The notes under the pieces were generated by a model. That model was not told where the DNA came from and made no database searches. It worked only from the letters and a program-made list of their open reading frames with translations. A program made the translations under genes and the position numbers. Source: Methanolobus zinderi (GTDB lineage: Archaea > Halobacteriota > Methanosarcinia > Methanosarcinales > Methanosarcinaceae). Taken from it: a DNA stretch of 64,000 bases. This document shows, piece by piece, positions 18,248 to 26,061 of the stretch (position 1 is the stretch's first letter; every line of letters starts with the position of its first letter). The stretch is taken from NCBI RefSeq assembly GCF_013388255.1, contig NZ_CP058215.1, positions 2,046,001 to 2,110,000 of the forward strand, read 5' to 3'.

Positions 18248-19126
18248 TCATTCATTTAAATTGAAGACACACTGTTTATTAGAACAGGAACCCTCACTTT
18301 CCAGTTCAAGTGTAGAATGTTCTATACCATAGTCTTCCAGCTTATCTTTAATTAATTGTCTTATTTCATCAGGGTTCTGCAGAAGATACTGATCCTCAAC
18401 GATAACATGAGCTGTCAGAATACTTATTTCTCCTTCAAGTGACCATATGTGCATATCATGGACCTTCTTTGTCCCTTTGACCGACAGGATCAGGTTGTTG
18501 ACCTCATCTGTGTCGATGTGACTGGGAACACCCTGCAGAAGAAGATTGAATGTCTCCCTGGCGTTTCTGGAAACTCCCCATAGTACAAATGCTGTGAACC
18601 CTATAGTCATGATAGGGTCTATTATCGGAGCGTTCCAGTATCTCATGATCACTGCTCCAATGAGAAGAACTATCCATCCCAGAATGTCCTCCAGAAGATG
18701 CCATGATAATACTTTCTCATTCTGACTTAGCCCTTTTTTAAGCCTGAAGTATCCCAGACCGTTGATTGTGACACCTATAAGTGCGATTACGATCATTCCT
18801 CCGGCATCTACAGGCTCAGGATTAAGCAGACGTGGAATAGCCTGGGATAATATGAATAGCGAACCTGCCACAAGTACCACAGCAGCGAATAGAGCAGACA
18901 AAAGAGACAATCTTCGATATCCAAAGGTCATTTTTTCAGTTGCAGGTTTTTTTGCCTGCCTTTCTGCCAGCCAGGCAACTATCAATGCAAAACTATCAAC
19001 AAAGTCATGAAGTGCATCTGCCAGCAGGGCTAAACTGTTTGTCAGAAGTCCTCCTACAACCTCAATTAAAGTGAAAAGAATATTTAAGGAGGCAGCAAAA
19101 CCCACATTTTTTTCTCTGTCTGCCAT
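18248..19126 (-). CDS. Cation diffusion facilitator (Zn/Co/Cd exporter)
   Basis: 292 residues. Six membrane helices (residues about 10-195), with the metal site formed by ALHDFVDS in helix 2 and WHLLEDILGW in helix 5 (HxxxD twice, the Zn-preferring pattern of ZitB/CzcD). The cytoplasmic ferredoxin-like domain follows (VHDMHIWSLEG, AHVIVEDQ). It exchanges protons for divalent metal, expelling it from the cell. The tail GSCSNKQCVF adds two Cys that may sense metal. ATG 19126 has no ribosome site and follows an in-frame TTG. Confidence 0.92.
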   Translation of the reverse strand: MADREKNVGFAASLNILFTLIEVVGGLLTNSLALLADALHDFVDSFALIVAWLAERQAKKPATEKMTFGYRRLSLLSALFAAVVLVAGSLFILSQAIPRLLNPEPVDAGGMIVIALIGVTINGLGYFRLKKGLSQNEKVLSWHLLEDILGWIVLLIGAVIMRYWNAPIIDPIMTIGFTAFVLWGVSRNARETFNLLLQGVPSHIDTDEVNNLILSVKGTKKVHDMHIWSLEGEISILTAHVIVEDQYLLQNPDEIRQLIKDKLEDYGIEHSTLELESEGSCSNKQCVFNLNE

Positions 19127-19238
19127 GGACAAATATTGATTAGTACCGTTATTAAGTCTTTTGTCATTTGTTTAATAGCTAGTATTCAGTAGGCAATACA
19201 GATAATTAGGAAATAGACAAAAATCTGTAATCAGGTCT

Positions 19239-19469
19239 TTAACCGTCATCCCCGATAGCATCCACCGGACAGCTGGATAGTGCTTCATCAGACAACTCTG
19301 TCTCAGAATCACCTTCTGGTTGCTTGTAGACATAGGCATGTGTGCCATCTTCTGCCATCTTGAAATTATCAGGAGCCGTGTCTACACATAATTCACACCC
19401 TATACATTCCTCATCGACATAATAAGAACCTGAAACATTTTCAGGAACCTTGTTACTATTATCAGCTAT
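19239..19469 (-). CDS. 4Fe-4S ferredoxin (single cluster) with probable AUA start
   Basis: About 76 residues. CIGCELC plus a C-terminal CPVDAI gives the four Cys ligands of one [4Fe-4S] cluster; the NVSGSYYVDEECIGCE block is typical of methanogen ferredoxins, which carry electrons in the cytosol. In this family translation usually begins MADxxNK; here the matching codon is ATA at 19469, with GGGGG exactly eight bases before it. Alternatives are TTG 19475 (only two bases from the same GGGGG) and GTG 19559 with no ribosome site and an implausible N-terminus. Confidence 0.8.
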   Translation of the reverse strand: MADNSNKVPENVSGSYYVDEECIGCELCVDTAPDNFKMAEDGTHAYVYKQPEGDSETELSDEALSSCPVDAIGDDG

Positions 19470-19693
19470 ATTCAATTCCCCCTGGTGAATATCAATAAAA
19501 AGAAGATGCTCGCAGGATAAGTTTTTTTCGATAACAATGCTACCTGTAAAAAAAGGCACAGGAACTTATCACATACAATGCATGAGTATTAACAACGCAA
19601 ATAAATTAAAACTACATGTGAAGAACAAAGTCATGTAATAAAAACAATTATAAAGTACCACCAGTATACAAATAACGTAAGGGGGGTTAATTT

Positions 19694-20170
19694 ATGAGAA
19701 AGCAATTTTTAATATTGTTTGTAGTGGTGCTAGCTGTTTTTGCAGCTATCGGATGTACAGATACCGAGGACCAGCCGGTAACTAATGAAACTGATATTAT
19801 CGAAGAGGAAGAAGTCACAGGCGATGAGATCCTTGAAGACATCGGAATATCAGATGGAAACGAGAATCAGATAACAATCAGTGAAGAGGGTTATGATCCA
19901 TCGGAGATGGAAATCCCTGTCGGTGGAACCGTTACATGGGTAAATGAAGGTGCTACCGCACAGAGTGTAGTTGCCGATGACGGGACCTTTGATTCAGGAG
20001 AGATAGCAGAAGGTGAATCGTTTAGCTATACGTTTGATGATACCGGAATTCACCAGTAAGGTTCCGACCAGGACCCATCGCTTGAAGGTGTGATCACCAT
20101 CACAGAAAGCGGGGAAGCCCTGCAGGAAGATCAAAGCGGGAACACCACAGTAGTACCTGCGGATGGATGA
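19694..20170 (+). pseudogene. Cupredoxin-like lipoprotein gene, interrupted by TAA
   Basis: The frame encodes a lipoprotein (MRKQFLILFVVVLAV, lipobox IGC, Cys21), an acidic linker and a cupredoxin-type beta-sandwich. A TAA at 20057-20059 stops it at 121 residues, just where the intact paralogue at 21652 has a Tyr codon (QYGSDEDP). The frame continues openly for 37 more codons (GSDQDPSLEGVITIT) to TGA at 20168-20170, still matching the paralogue. It is therefore a nonsense-mutated copy, or a protein that ends early. The copper ligands are missing: the usual His is Gln (ATAQSVV) and no Cys is present. AGGGGGTTAATTT precedes ATG 19694. Confidence 0.75.
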
Positions 20171-20456
20171 GATAAAACCTGAACTTCAAAAACAACTTTT
20201 TTAAATTGTTATTTATTAAGTAACTATGTTTCAAAACAATATTACTTGTTTTAATCAAATGCAGTACATAAAACATAGATCTTGCAATTTACGCCATCAA
20301 CAGGCAGTAAATATTAAATGGCTCAAAGGAATAAAATGTTCAATTATATATGAAATTCATAGAAGATTTACATAACCAAATGCAGTAAGCCATGTGATCA
20401 AATAAAAAGACTTATAAAATACAATTGACATAGTGTTATAATAAGGGGGTTAATTA

Positions 20457-20660
20457 ATGCAAAAAGCATTGTTAATATTTGCATTACTTGTAGGCATGTT
20501 CCTGACCATCGGATGTACAGACCTTGAAGGTGAAGATGAGATGGAAGATGACGAAGAAATGGATGTAGAGGATGAGGATCTGGGAATTGAAGAATCGTTT
20601 GCGACTCAGGGTCCGGATGCTTCTCAGCTTTCTAAAGTTACAGTAGATGAGTTCACTTAA
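20457..20660 (+). CDS. Short acidic lipoprotein
   Basis: 67 residues. Signal peptide MQKALLIFALLVGMFLTIGC with lipobox Cys20, then a Glu/Asp/Met-rich segment (EDEMEDDEEMDVEDED) and a short tail. There is no further domain, so it is either a small exported acidic peptide or the surviving end of a longer gene. The leader AAGGGGGTTAATTA is nearly the same as those of the neighbouring lipoprotein genes at 19694, 20714 and 21652, which suggests a common origin and similar expression. Function unknown. Confidence 0.65.
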   Translation: MQKALLIFALLVGMFLTIGCTDLEGEDEMEDDEEMDVEDEDLGIEESFATQGPDASQLSKVTVDEFT

Positions 20661-20713
20661 AAGATTCCAGTGACCAGAATAATTGGGAGCAGAAGTAAAT
20701 TAGGGGGTTAATT

Positions 20714-21421
20714 ATGAGAAAGCAATTATTAATATTGTTTGTGGTGATGCTAGCTGTTTTTGCGGCTATCGGATGTACAGACACAGAAGACCAGCCGACA
20801 ACAGAAGAAAACATTACAGGCGATGAAGAAGAGATAACAGGTGCGGAAGAGGATATCGAAGAAAATGTAAGCGACGCTGAAGAAGAAATGACAGATTCTG
20901 AAGACGAAGAAATGAACATTGTGGAAACAGCGATTGACGCAGGTTCTTTTGATACACTCGTACTTGCCCTTGAAACCACCGGATTAGATGCAACCCTTAG
21001 CGAAGAAGGGCCATACACGGTATTTGCACCAACGGACGACGCTTTTGAAGAGCTTCCTGAGGGAACACTTGATGCATTAATGGAAGATGAAGAACAGCTC
21101 TCCGAAGTGCTTACTTACCATGTGGTTTCTGGTGAATACATGGCAAGCGATCTAACTGACGGGACCACACTTGAAACCGTCCAGGGTGAAATGATCACCA
21201 TTAATGTCACTGATGACAATGTAATGGTCGACGATGCAAATGTCGTACAGCCAGATATTGTAGCCAGTAATGGTGTGATTCATGTCATAGATGCTGTAAT
21301 ACTGCCACCTTCGATGGCTGAGGAAGACATGATGGGAAATGATTCCATGAATAATGATTCAATGGACAATGAAACCATGGAATCTGAAAATGGAGACGTA
21401 GTAGTAGTACCAGCAGAGTAA
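20714..21421 (+). CDS. Fasciclin-domain lipoprotein
   Basis: 235 residues. The first 20 residues are the same signal peptide as in the two cupredoxin paralogues (MRKQLLILFVVMLAVFAAIG, Cys21). An acidic linker (22-75) leads to one fasciclin (FAS1) domain at about 76-205: IDAGSFDTLVLAL, the H1-type FAPTDDAFEEL and the H2 segment VIHVIDAVILP are clear. FAS1 domains mediate adhesion outside the cell. The tail is Met/Asn/Asp-rich (MMGNDSMNNDSMDNETM). SD AGGGGGTTAATT. A terminator follows. Confidence 0.9.
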   Translation: MRKQLLILFVVMLAVFAAIGCTDTEDQPTTEENITGDEEEITGAEEDIEENVSDAEEEMTDSEDEEMNIVETAIDAGSFDTLVLALETTGLDATLSEEGPYTVFAPTDDAFEELPEGTLDALMEDEEQLSEVLTYHVVSGEYMASDLTDGTTLETVQGEMITINVTDDNVMVDDANVVQPDIVASNGVIHVIDAVILPPSMAEEDMMGNDSMNNDSMDNETMESENGDVVVVPAE

Positions 21422-21431
21422 GACTTTGAAT

Positions 21432-21470
21432 GGCAGCAATTTTTAAAACTGCTGCCTACAAGCTTTTTTT
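21432..21470 (+). terminator. Intrinsic-type terminator after the fasciclin gene
   Basis: GGCAGCA (21432-21438) pairs with TGCTGCC (21450-21456), and a run of seven T follows at 21464-21470. It separates the fasciclin gene from the second cupredoxin gene, which therefore has its own promoter. Confidence 0.7.
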
Positions 21471-21651
21471 ATTATTTATAAATTATTTATTAATCAGAAT
21501 TATCCTTAATTTCTATAGTGTCAGCTATGTAATCCGGAGAAGTAGATAAGAAAATTCAAGAGTATAAGAGTTACTGAATTTGTTTTCAGGTGATATTATT
21601 AACCTGAAAACAGAACTTAATTTAATATATTTATTTAGGAAGGGGGTAATT

Positions 21652-22281
21652 ATGAGAAAGCAATTATTGATATTGTTTGTAGTAATGTTAGCTGTGTTTG
21701 CAGCTATCGGATGCACAGACACAGAAGATCAGCCAGTTGAAAATGAAACACCTGTGGACCAGCCGACTACAGTGCCAAGTGATGAAGAGATGACGGGTGA
21801 AGAGGACATGATGGAAGAAGAGGATGATATCATGGACGAAGAAGAAACGTTGGAAGAAGAGGACATGATGGAGGAAGAGAATGATACCATGGGTGAAGAA
21901 GAAATGATAGAAGACATGATGGAGGAAGAGAACGATACCATGGATGATGAGGAAATGATGGGAGATGGAGAAACCATGATCACGATTGATGGAGATGGAT
22001 TTGCTCCTGCCGAGACAGAAATTTCCGTTGGTGAAACCGTTACATGGACAAATGAAGATAACACAATTCACAGTGTAGTGGCAGATGATGGTACATTCGA
22101 TTCCGGTGAACTTGATGAAGGCGAAGAATTCAGCTATACCTTTGACGAGGCGGGAACTTACCAGTACGGATCCGATGAAGACCCGTTCTTTGATGGTACA
22201 GTAACCGTTGCCTCCGAAGAAGGAACTACTACCACCAGTACAGTCACAAATGGTAATATAACAGTACCTGCAGATGCATAA
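21652..22281 (+). CDS. Cupredoxin-fold lipoprotein without copper ligands
   Basis: 209 residues. Signal peptide identical in style to the fasciclin gene (Cys21). Residues about 42-108 are a repeated Met/Glu/Asp linker. The cupredoxin sandwich runs from about 109 (MITIDGDGFAPAETEISVGE) and keeps one His (TIHSVVADDG), but where blue-copper proteins have Cys-x-x-His-x-Met it reads YQYGSDEDPFFDG. So it should not form a type 1 copper site, though the fold is kept. ATG 21652 has AAGGGGG seven bases upstream. It ends in a Thr-rich tail and is the intact partner of the broken gene at 19694. Confidence 0.85.
   Translation: MRKQLLILFVVMLAVFAAIGCTDTEDQPVENETPVDQPTTVPSDEEMTGEEDMMEEEDDIMDEEETLEEEDMMEEENDTMGEEEMIEDMMEEENDTMDDEEMMGDGETMITIDGDGFAPAETEISVGETVTWTNEDNTIHSVVADDGTFDSGELDEGEEFSYTFDEAGTYQYGSDEDPFFDGTVTVASEEGTTTTSTVTNGNITVPADA
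21805..21965 (+). repeat. Tandem coding repeat in the acidic linker
   Basis: Three imperfect copies begin with GACATGATGGA at 21805, 21862 and 21913 (spacing 57 and 51 bases, both multiples of three). They encode DMMEEE(D/N)D(T/I)M units, so linker length can change by whole units without a frameshift. Confidence 0.75.
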
Positions 22282-22565
22282 GATCTGCAAGAACTTATTC
22301 GAATATATTGGATAAAAACGATTTAATTTTTTCCGCCGACTGAACATCTAATCAGAAGATGCGGCTTACAGATTCGGATTTATCGAAAGGAGATTTATAA
22401 ATCAGGACGAGAGGACTTAAAAGCAAATTTTATCATATTTGTGAATACATTTCTTTGCCTACAGATAGTAAAAAATATCGAGAAGATTCGATTCACTTTT
22501 AAAGAAGTAAGAACATATACCAAATATAGAGAAAAACGTCTGTATTCCATACTGGGAGGAGTTAT

Positions 22566-23129
22566 ATGGGTGTAGAAGACATAATGAAGGAGATCACAGA
22601 CGAGAACGAAAGCATAATAAATTCTAAAACCTTGCTCGGAGAACCTTTTACATGGGCGGGGAAAACAGTAATGCCAGTAATTAAAATGTCTGCAGGATAT
22701 GGAAGCGCTGGTGGAGAACGTAATAAGGAAAAAAGCCAGGGATTTGCCGGCGGAGGTTATGCAGGCGTCAACATGGAACCAATTGCCTTTGTTGTCATAG
22801 CTGAAGATGATGTCAGGCTGTTGAGCATAACCGGAAAGCACAGATATAGCAGCGTAATTGACATGATCCCTGAAGTCGCAAGTAAGATACCTGAAGCTGT
22901 AGAGAGAGCCAAGGTGGCAAGCAACGAGGTTGCTGAAAAGGCCAAGCGCAAGTCTGAGCAAGCCGGCAAAATGATCAAAGAGAAGGGATCAGCCCTAAGG
23001 AAAGAAACAAAAGAAGAAGCAGAAGCCCTCCAAGAAAAAGCAAGTGAAGAGAAGGCAGAACTTGAGGAAGCCGCAGAAGAAACAGAAATGGAAACTTCAA
23101 GCGGCAAGTGGGGAGGATCATCTAAGTAA
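22566..23129 (+). CDS. GerW/YtfJ-family protein with coiled-coil tail
   Basis: 187 residues. Residues about 1-110 match the GerW (sporulation YtfJ) family: INSKTLLGEPFTWAGKTVMP, the Gly-rich GFAGGGYAGVNMEP and VVIAEDDVRLL. The family is widespread in non-sporulating prokaryotes and its reaction is unknown. Residues about 115-180 add a charged coiled coil (AKRKSEQAGKMIKEKGS). GGGAGG lies eight bases before ATG 22566. Cytosolic; monocistronic. Confidence 0.82.
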   Translation: MGVEDIMKEITDENESIINSKTLLGEPFTWAGKTVMPVIKMSAGYGSAGGERNKEKSQGFAGGGYAGVNMEPIAFVVIAEDDVRLLSITGKHRYSSVIDMIPEVASKIPEAVERAKVASNEVAEKAKRKSEQAGKMIKEKGSALRKETKEEAEALQEKASEEKAELEEAAEETEMETSSGKWGGSSK

Positions 23130-23740
23130 TCTCCCAATTAAAAGCTTCGAGGGCCTTTTTTAGCGAGAAGATATCATAGATTATTTTGTGTCTGTAGCCA
23201 GACTTCATATTGTTGATACGAATCCATTGAAGGGATGAATCACAGAAGAATACAGATATTCACAAAATATTATCTTCTCTTGTAGTGTCGAATCCGGATC
23301 CAATTTAAAATCCGGATCTGACCATCATAGACAAAAAGTATACACTCTTTTTATCAGAAATCATTATGATAGATGAATCTATGCAAGAATTACCTGATAA
23401 AGACTTTTTTATAGATTATTTTGAGAATAAATAATCTAATTACACTTTTTTATGTTGAATTTTATTGAAATCATATTCTGAGCATTTTTCAGAGTTTTTT
23501 GACAGATCAATAATGGATAAATTAATTTTAATATACATGACTGATCCATAATTTTAAAAAATGATTTTAAGTTGCCAATATTGCTGAAGTTTTAGTAATA
23601 ATTAGATATAAATACTTAAAACACAATTAGAGCTGTTTAAAATCTTATAAACTAAAAATTATAAATCATACATATTTAAACTAATTTTAACTTGATTATT
23701 ACACCATATAATGCAATTATTACTATAAAATGGAGTGAAA
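23130..23740. other. Long AT-rich spacer
   Basis: This 611-base spacer is strongly AT-rich. ATCCGGAT occurs twice within 30 bases (about 23290-23316), giving a short palindrome pair. A 22-codon ATG frame at 23366-23434 has no ribosome site and is not annotated. The promoter for the decarboxylase gene is probably among the TA-rich stretches at 23640-23720. I see no other gene. Confidence 0.4.
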
Positions 23741-24913
23741 ATGAAAAAAGAGAAGTATGGATTCCCCCTGGATGACTATATTTCCGCCAGGGATTTTAAA
23801 AAGATCAAAAACTTTTCCAGAGACAAGGAGACACCGCTCCTAATAGTTGACCTGGAAAAGATCGGAAACATGTACGACCAGATAATCGAGTACATGCCTT
23901 TTGTCAAGGTACATTATGCAGTAAAGGCAAATCCGATGGATGAGGTCATCAGTACACTTCGGGACAGAGGTTCCAGCTTTGATGCCGCGACGATCTATGA
24001 GGTTGACCAGTTGCTCAAACTTGGCGTTGGTCCTGAGCGTATAAGCTATGGTAACACAATAAAAAAGGAGAAGGATATCGCATATGCTTATGAGAAAGGA
24101 ATCAGACTATTTGCCACGGATTCCGAAAGCGACCTCAGAAAACTTGCAAAAAATGCGCCCGGTTCAAAGGTGTTCTTCAGGGTTCTTACTGAGAGTGACG
24201 GTGCGGACTGGCCGCTTTCCAGAAAGTTCGGTGCCCATCCAGACATAATATATAAGCTTATCCTCAAATCCCATTCACTGGGGCTGGAGCCCTACGGCCT
24301 GTCCTTCCACGTAGGTTCCCAGCAACGTGATATAGGACAATGGGACAACGCACTTTCAAAATGCAAGTATCTTTTCACGGCTGTAGCCGAAAAGGGAGTA
24401 AAACTCAAGATGATAAATCTAGGTGGTGGTTTCCCTGCTAAATATCTGTCCCCCGCAAATGAAATTGAAACATATGCCCGGGAAATATACCGTTTCATAC
24501 ACGAAGATTTCGGAGACGAATTCCCGGAAATTATCATAGAACCCGGCAGATCCCTGACCGCTGATGCTGGAATAATAGTGAGTGAAGTTGTGATGGTATC
24601 AAAAAAGGCAAGATTGAACCAGTACAGATGGGTGTATCTCGACATCGGAAAGTTCGGCGGACTCATAGAAACGCTCGACGAGTGCATCAAATATCCCATA
24701 TACTGTGAGAAAAAAGGATATGCTGAAGAGGTTATCCTTGCAGGCCCCACCTGTGACAGTATGGATATACTCTACGAGGATCACAAATATACCTTCCCGC
24801 ATACTCTCAAAGAAGGAAACAGAGTATACATATTCACAACAGGAGCCTATACACAAAGCTATTGTTCCGTCGCATTCAATGGATTCCCTCCACTGAAGGC
24901 CTACGTCATATAA
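23741..24913 (+). CDS. Ornithine/diaminobasic amino acid decarboxylase, fold III
   Basis: 390 residues of the PLP-dependent alanine-racemase-fold decarboxylases. Lys in HYAVKANP binds PLP; FHVGSQ, GGGFP and EPGR line the phosphate site; GPTCDSMD supplies the active-site Cys and the Asp found in ornithine decarboxylases. Diaminopimelate enzymes usually carry GPxCESxD here, so putrescine formation from ornithine, perhaps also from lysine, is favoured. ATG 23741 has GGAG five bases upstream. Methanogens commonly use arginine-derived routes to polyamines, so this gene may have been acquired; it stands alone in an AT-rich neighbourhood. Confidence 0.85.
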   Translation: MKKEKYGFPLDDYISARDFKKIKNFSRDKETPLLIVDLEKIGNMYDQIIEYMPFVKVHYAVKANPMDEVISTLRDRGSSFDAATIYEVDQLLKLGVGPERISYGNTIKKEKDIAYAYEKGIRLFATDSESDLRKLAKNAPGSKVFFRVLTESDGADWPLSRKFGAHPDIIYKLILKSHSLGLEPYGLSFHVGSQQRDIGQWDNALSKCKYLFTAVAEKGVKLKMINLGGGFPAKYLSPANEIETYAREIYRFIHEDFGDEFPEIIIEPGRSLTADAGIIVSEVVMVSKKARLNQYRWVYLDIGKFGGLIETLDECIKYPIYCEKKGYAEEVILAGPTCDSMDILYEDHKYTFPHTLKEGNRVYIFTTGAYTQSYCSVAFNGFPPLKAYVI

Positions 24914-24936
24914 AAATAATCTACTTCTGATCGGAC

Positions 24937-24958
24937 CGGGAGATTTCTCCCGATTTTA
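24937..24958 (+). terminator. Terminator after the decarboxylase gene
   Basis: CGGGAGA (24937-24943) and TCTCCCG (24946-24952) form a perfect seven-pair stem with a two-base loop, followed by ATTTTATT. The rest of the spacer up to 25133 holds no gene. Confidence 0.65.
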
Positions 24959-25133
24959 TTTACATGCTGCAACTAGAATAATTACAAAAAATCAGTTCCA
25001 GTCAATGGACACTGCAAAATCACCTGCTTTTACTTTGTCCCGGATTTATGCATATTGGAATTTGTTATGACAGATATCTAAAAGCATATGGATGCAAAAC
25101 ACCACCCCTGCTTTCCTGTGCTTTAAATCCACA

Positions 25134-25583
25134 TCAGTCATCATCATCGCCGGGTGGCTCGTCCATCACAGATTCATGCCTGTAGTATTTTCTTGGAGTA
25201 TTCCTGTTCCGCCAGCCGACATAGTTGTATAGAAGTTCAAAGTCCTCCTGAGGAAATTCCATGACAAAATCCCTGAGAAAGAGATCCTTTCTTGCCAGTG
25301 CCTCATCTTTTTCAAGGAACCACAATAGAATGGCAATTGCTGCCATCTCCGAGCCTTCTGAATCATCACCCCAGTGAAACTTATCCGCATTCCGGGAAAT
25401 ATCATGCTCATCCAGTATTTCAGGAGTAAGAGGGGAACCGTAGATGAACAGTTCCTTTGTTTCCCATACTCCCCTGACTTCCAGTCCTCTGCCATTCACT
25501 TTAGACATACGTGCAGCCTTTTCATCCACCACGGCATCCAGAACGTCAAGAACTTTGTCTGCAATAGAGCCAATTATTCCCAT
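25134..25583 (-). CDS. Acidic soluble protein (DUF6166-like), third gene of secreted operon
   Basis: 149 residues, no signal peptide, so cytosolic. KFHWGDDSEGSEMAAIAILL and the following LRDFVMEFPQEDFELLYNYV resemble the DUF6166 pattern of a Trp-Gly strand, an Ala/Ile helix and a final F-P-x-x-D-F helix; this is a recollection, not a search. The end is Asp-rich. AGGAGG six bases before ATG 25583 sets the start. Sixteen bases separate it from the gene upstream, so it belongs to the same transcript as the two exported proteins. Its role could be regulatory or protective. Confidence 0.6.
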   Translation of the reverse strand: MGIIGSIADKVLDVLDAVVDEKAARMSKVNGRGLEVRGVWETKELFIYGSPLTPEILDEHDISRNADKFHWGDDSEGSEMAAIAILLWFLEKDEALARKDLFLRDFVMEFPQEDFELLYNYVGWRNRNTPRKYYRHESVMDEPPGDDDD

Positions 25584-25599
25584 AGTCATCCTCCTGAAA

Positions 25600-26061
25600 T
25601 TACATTACTGCCTTTACATCCACCTTTTTCCTGAACTCATCAAGAGTAGTAGTAGAATCCAGATAATCCTGAATATCAGCCGTCTGCACAGTGACCTCGT
25701 AGAGAGGATCATTTCCGTCATACATCTCTATGATCACCAATTCCGTATCCGGTGCGGTTTCAGCCGCTACTCCCATTATATACAGCCAAGTGAGAAGTGC
25801 ATCGGTGTCTGATTTAACTGATGGCTGGTCATATCTGACAAGTACCTGCTCATCAGTAACCTCTACCACAGCATCATCAATCCCCTGGAAAGTCAGGGAT
25901 TCGTAAATTGACATGCTTGCAGCCCTGTCAACATCATAACTGTCCGAGACCATGGAATTCCATTCCGTGCTGTCAGCAACAGAAGTACTATCATCATCCC
26001 CTCCTGAGAAGAGGAGGAACAACAGTACTATTCCTATTATTGCAACTGTTCTTTTCTTCAT
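25600..26061 (-). CDS. Membrane-anchored protein, second gene of secreted operon
   Basis: 153 residues. An N-terminal helix (VAIIGIVLLFLLFSGG) exports or anchors the protein; the remaining 130 residues form an alpha/beta domain containing LLTWLYIMGVAAETAPDTEL and VTVQTADIQDYLD. I do not recognise it. There is no Cys at the helix end, so lipid attachment is not expected. Its ATG overlaps the stop of the 715-residue gene by four bases (ATGA, 26058-26061), so the two are translationally coupled and probably work together outside the membrane. Confidence 0.65.
   Translation of the reverse strand: MKKRTVAIIGIVLLFLLFSGGDDDSTSVADSTEWNSMVSDSYDVDRAASMSIYESLTFQGIDDAVVEVTDEQVLVRYDQPSVKSDTDALLTWLYIMGVAAETAPDTELVIIEMYDGNDPLYEVTVQTADIQDYLDSTTTLDEFRKKVDVKAVM

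Noticed and set aside
20057-20059. Recoding of the stop as pyrrolysine
   Set aside because: Pyrrolysine uses UAG; this is UAA, and the TGA at 57322 is likewise not UAG.
23366-23434. 22-codon ATG frame in the AT-rich spacer
   Set aside because: No ribosome site or promoter spacing; short frames of this type are expected by chance.
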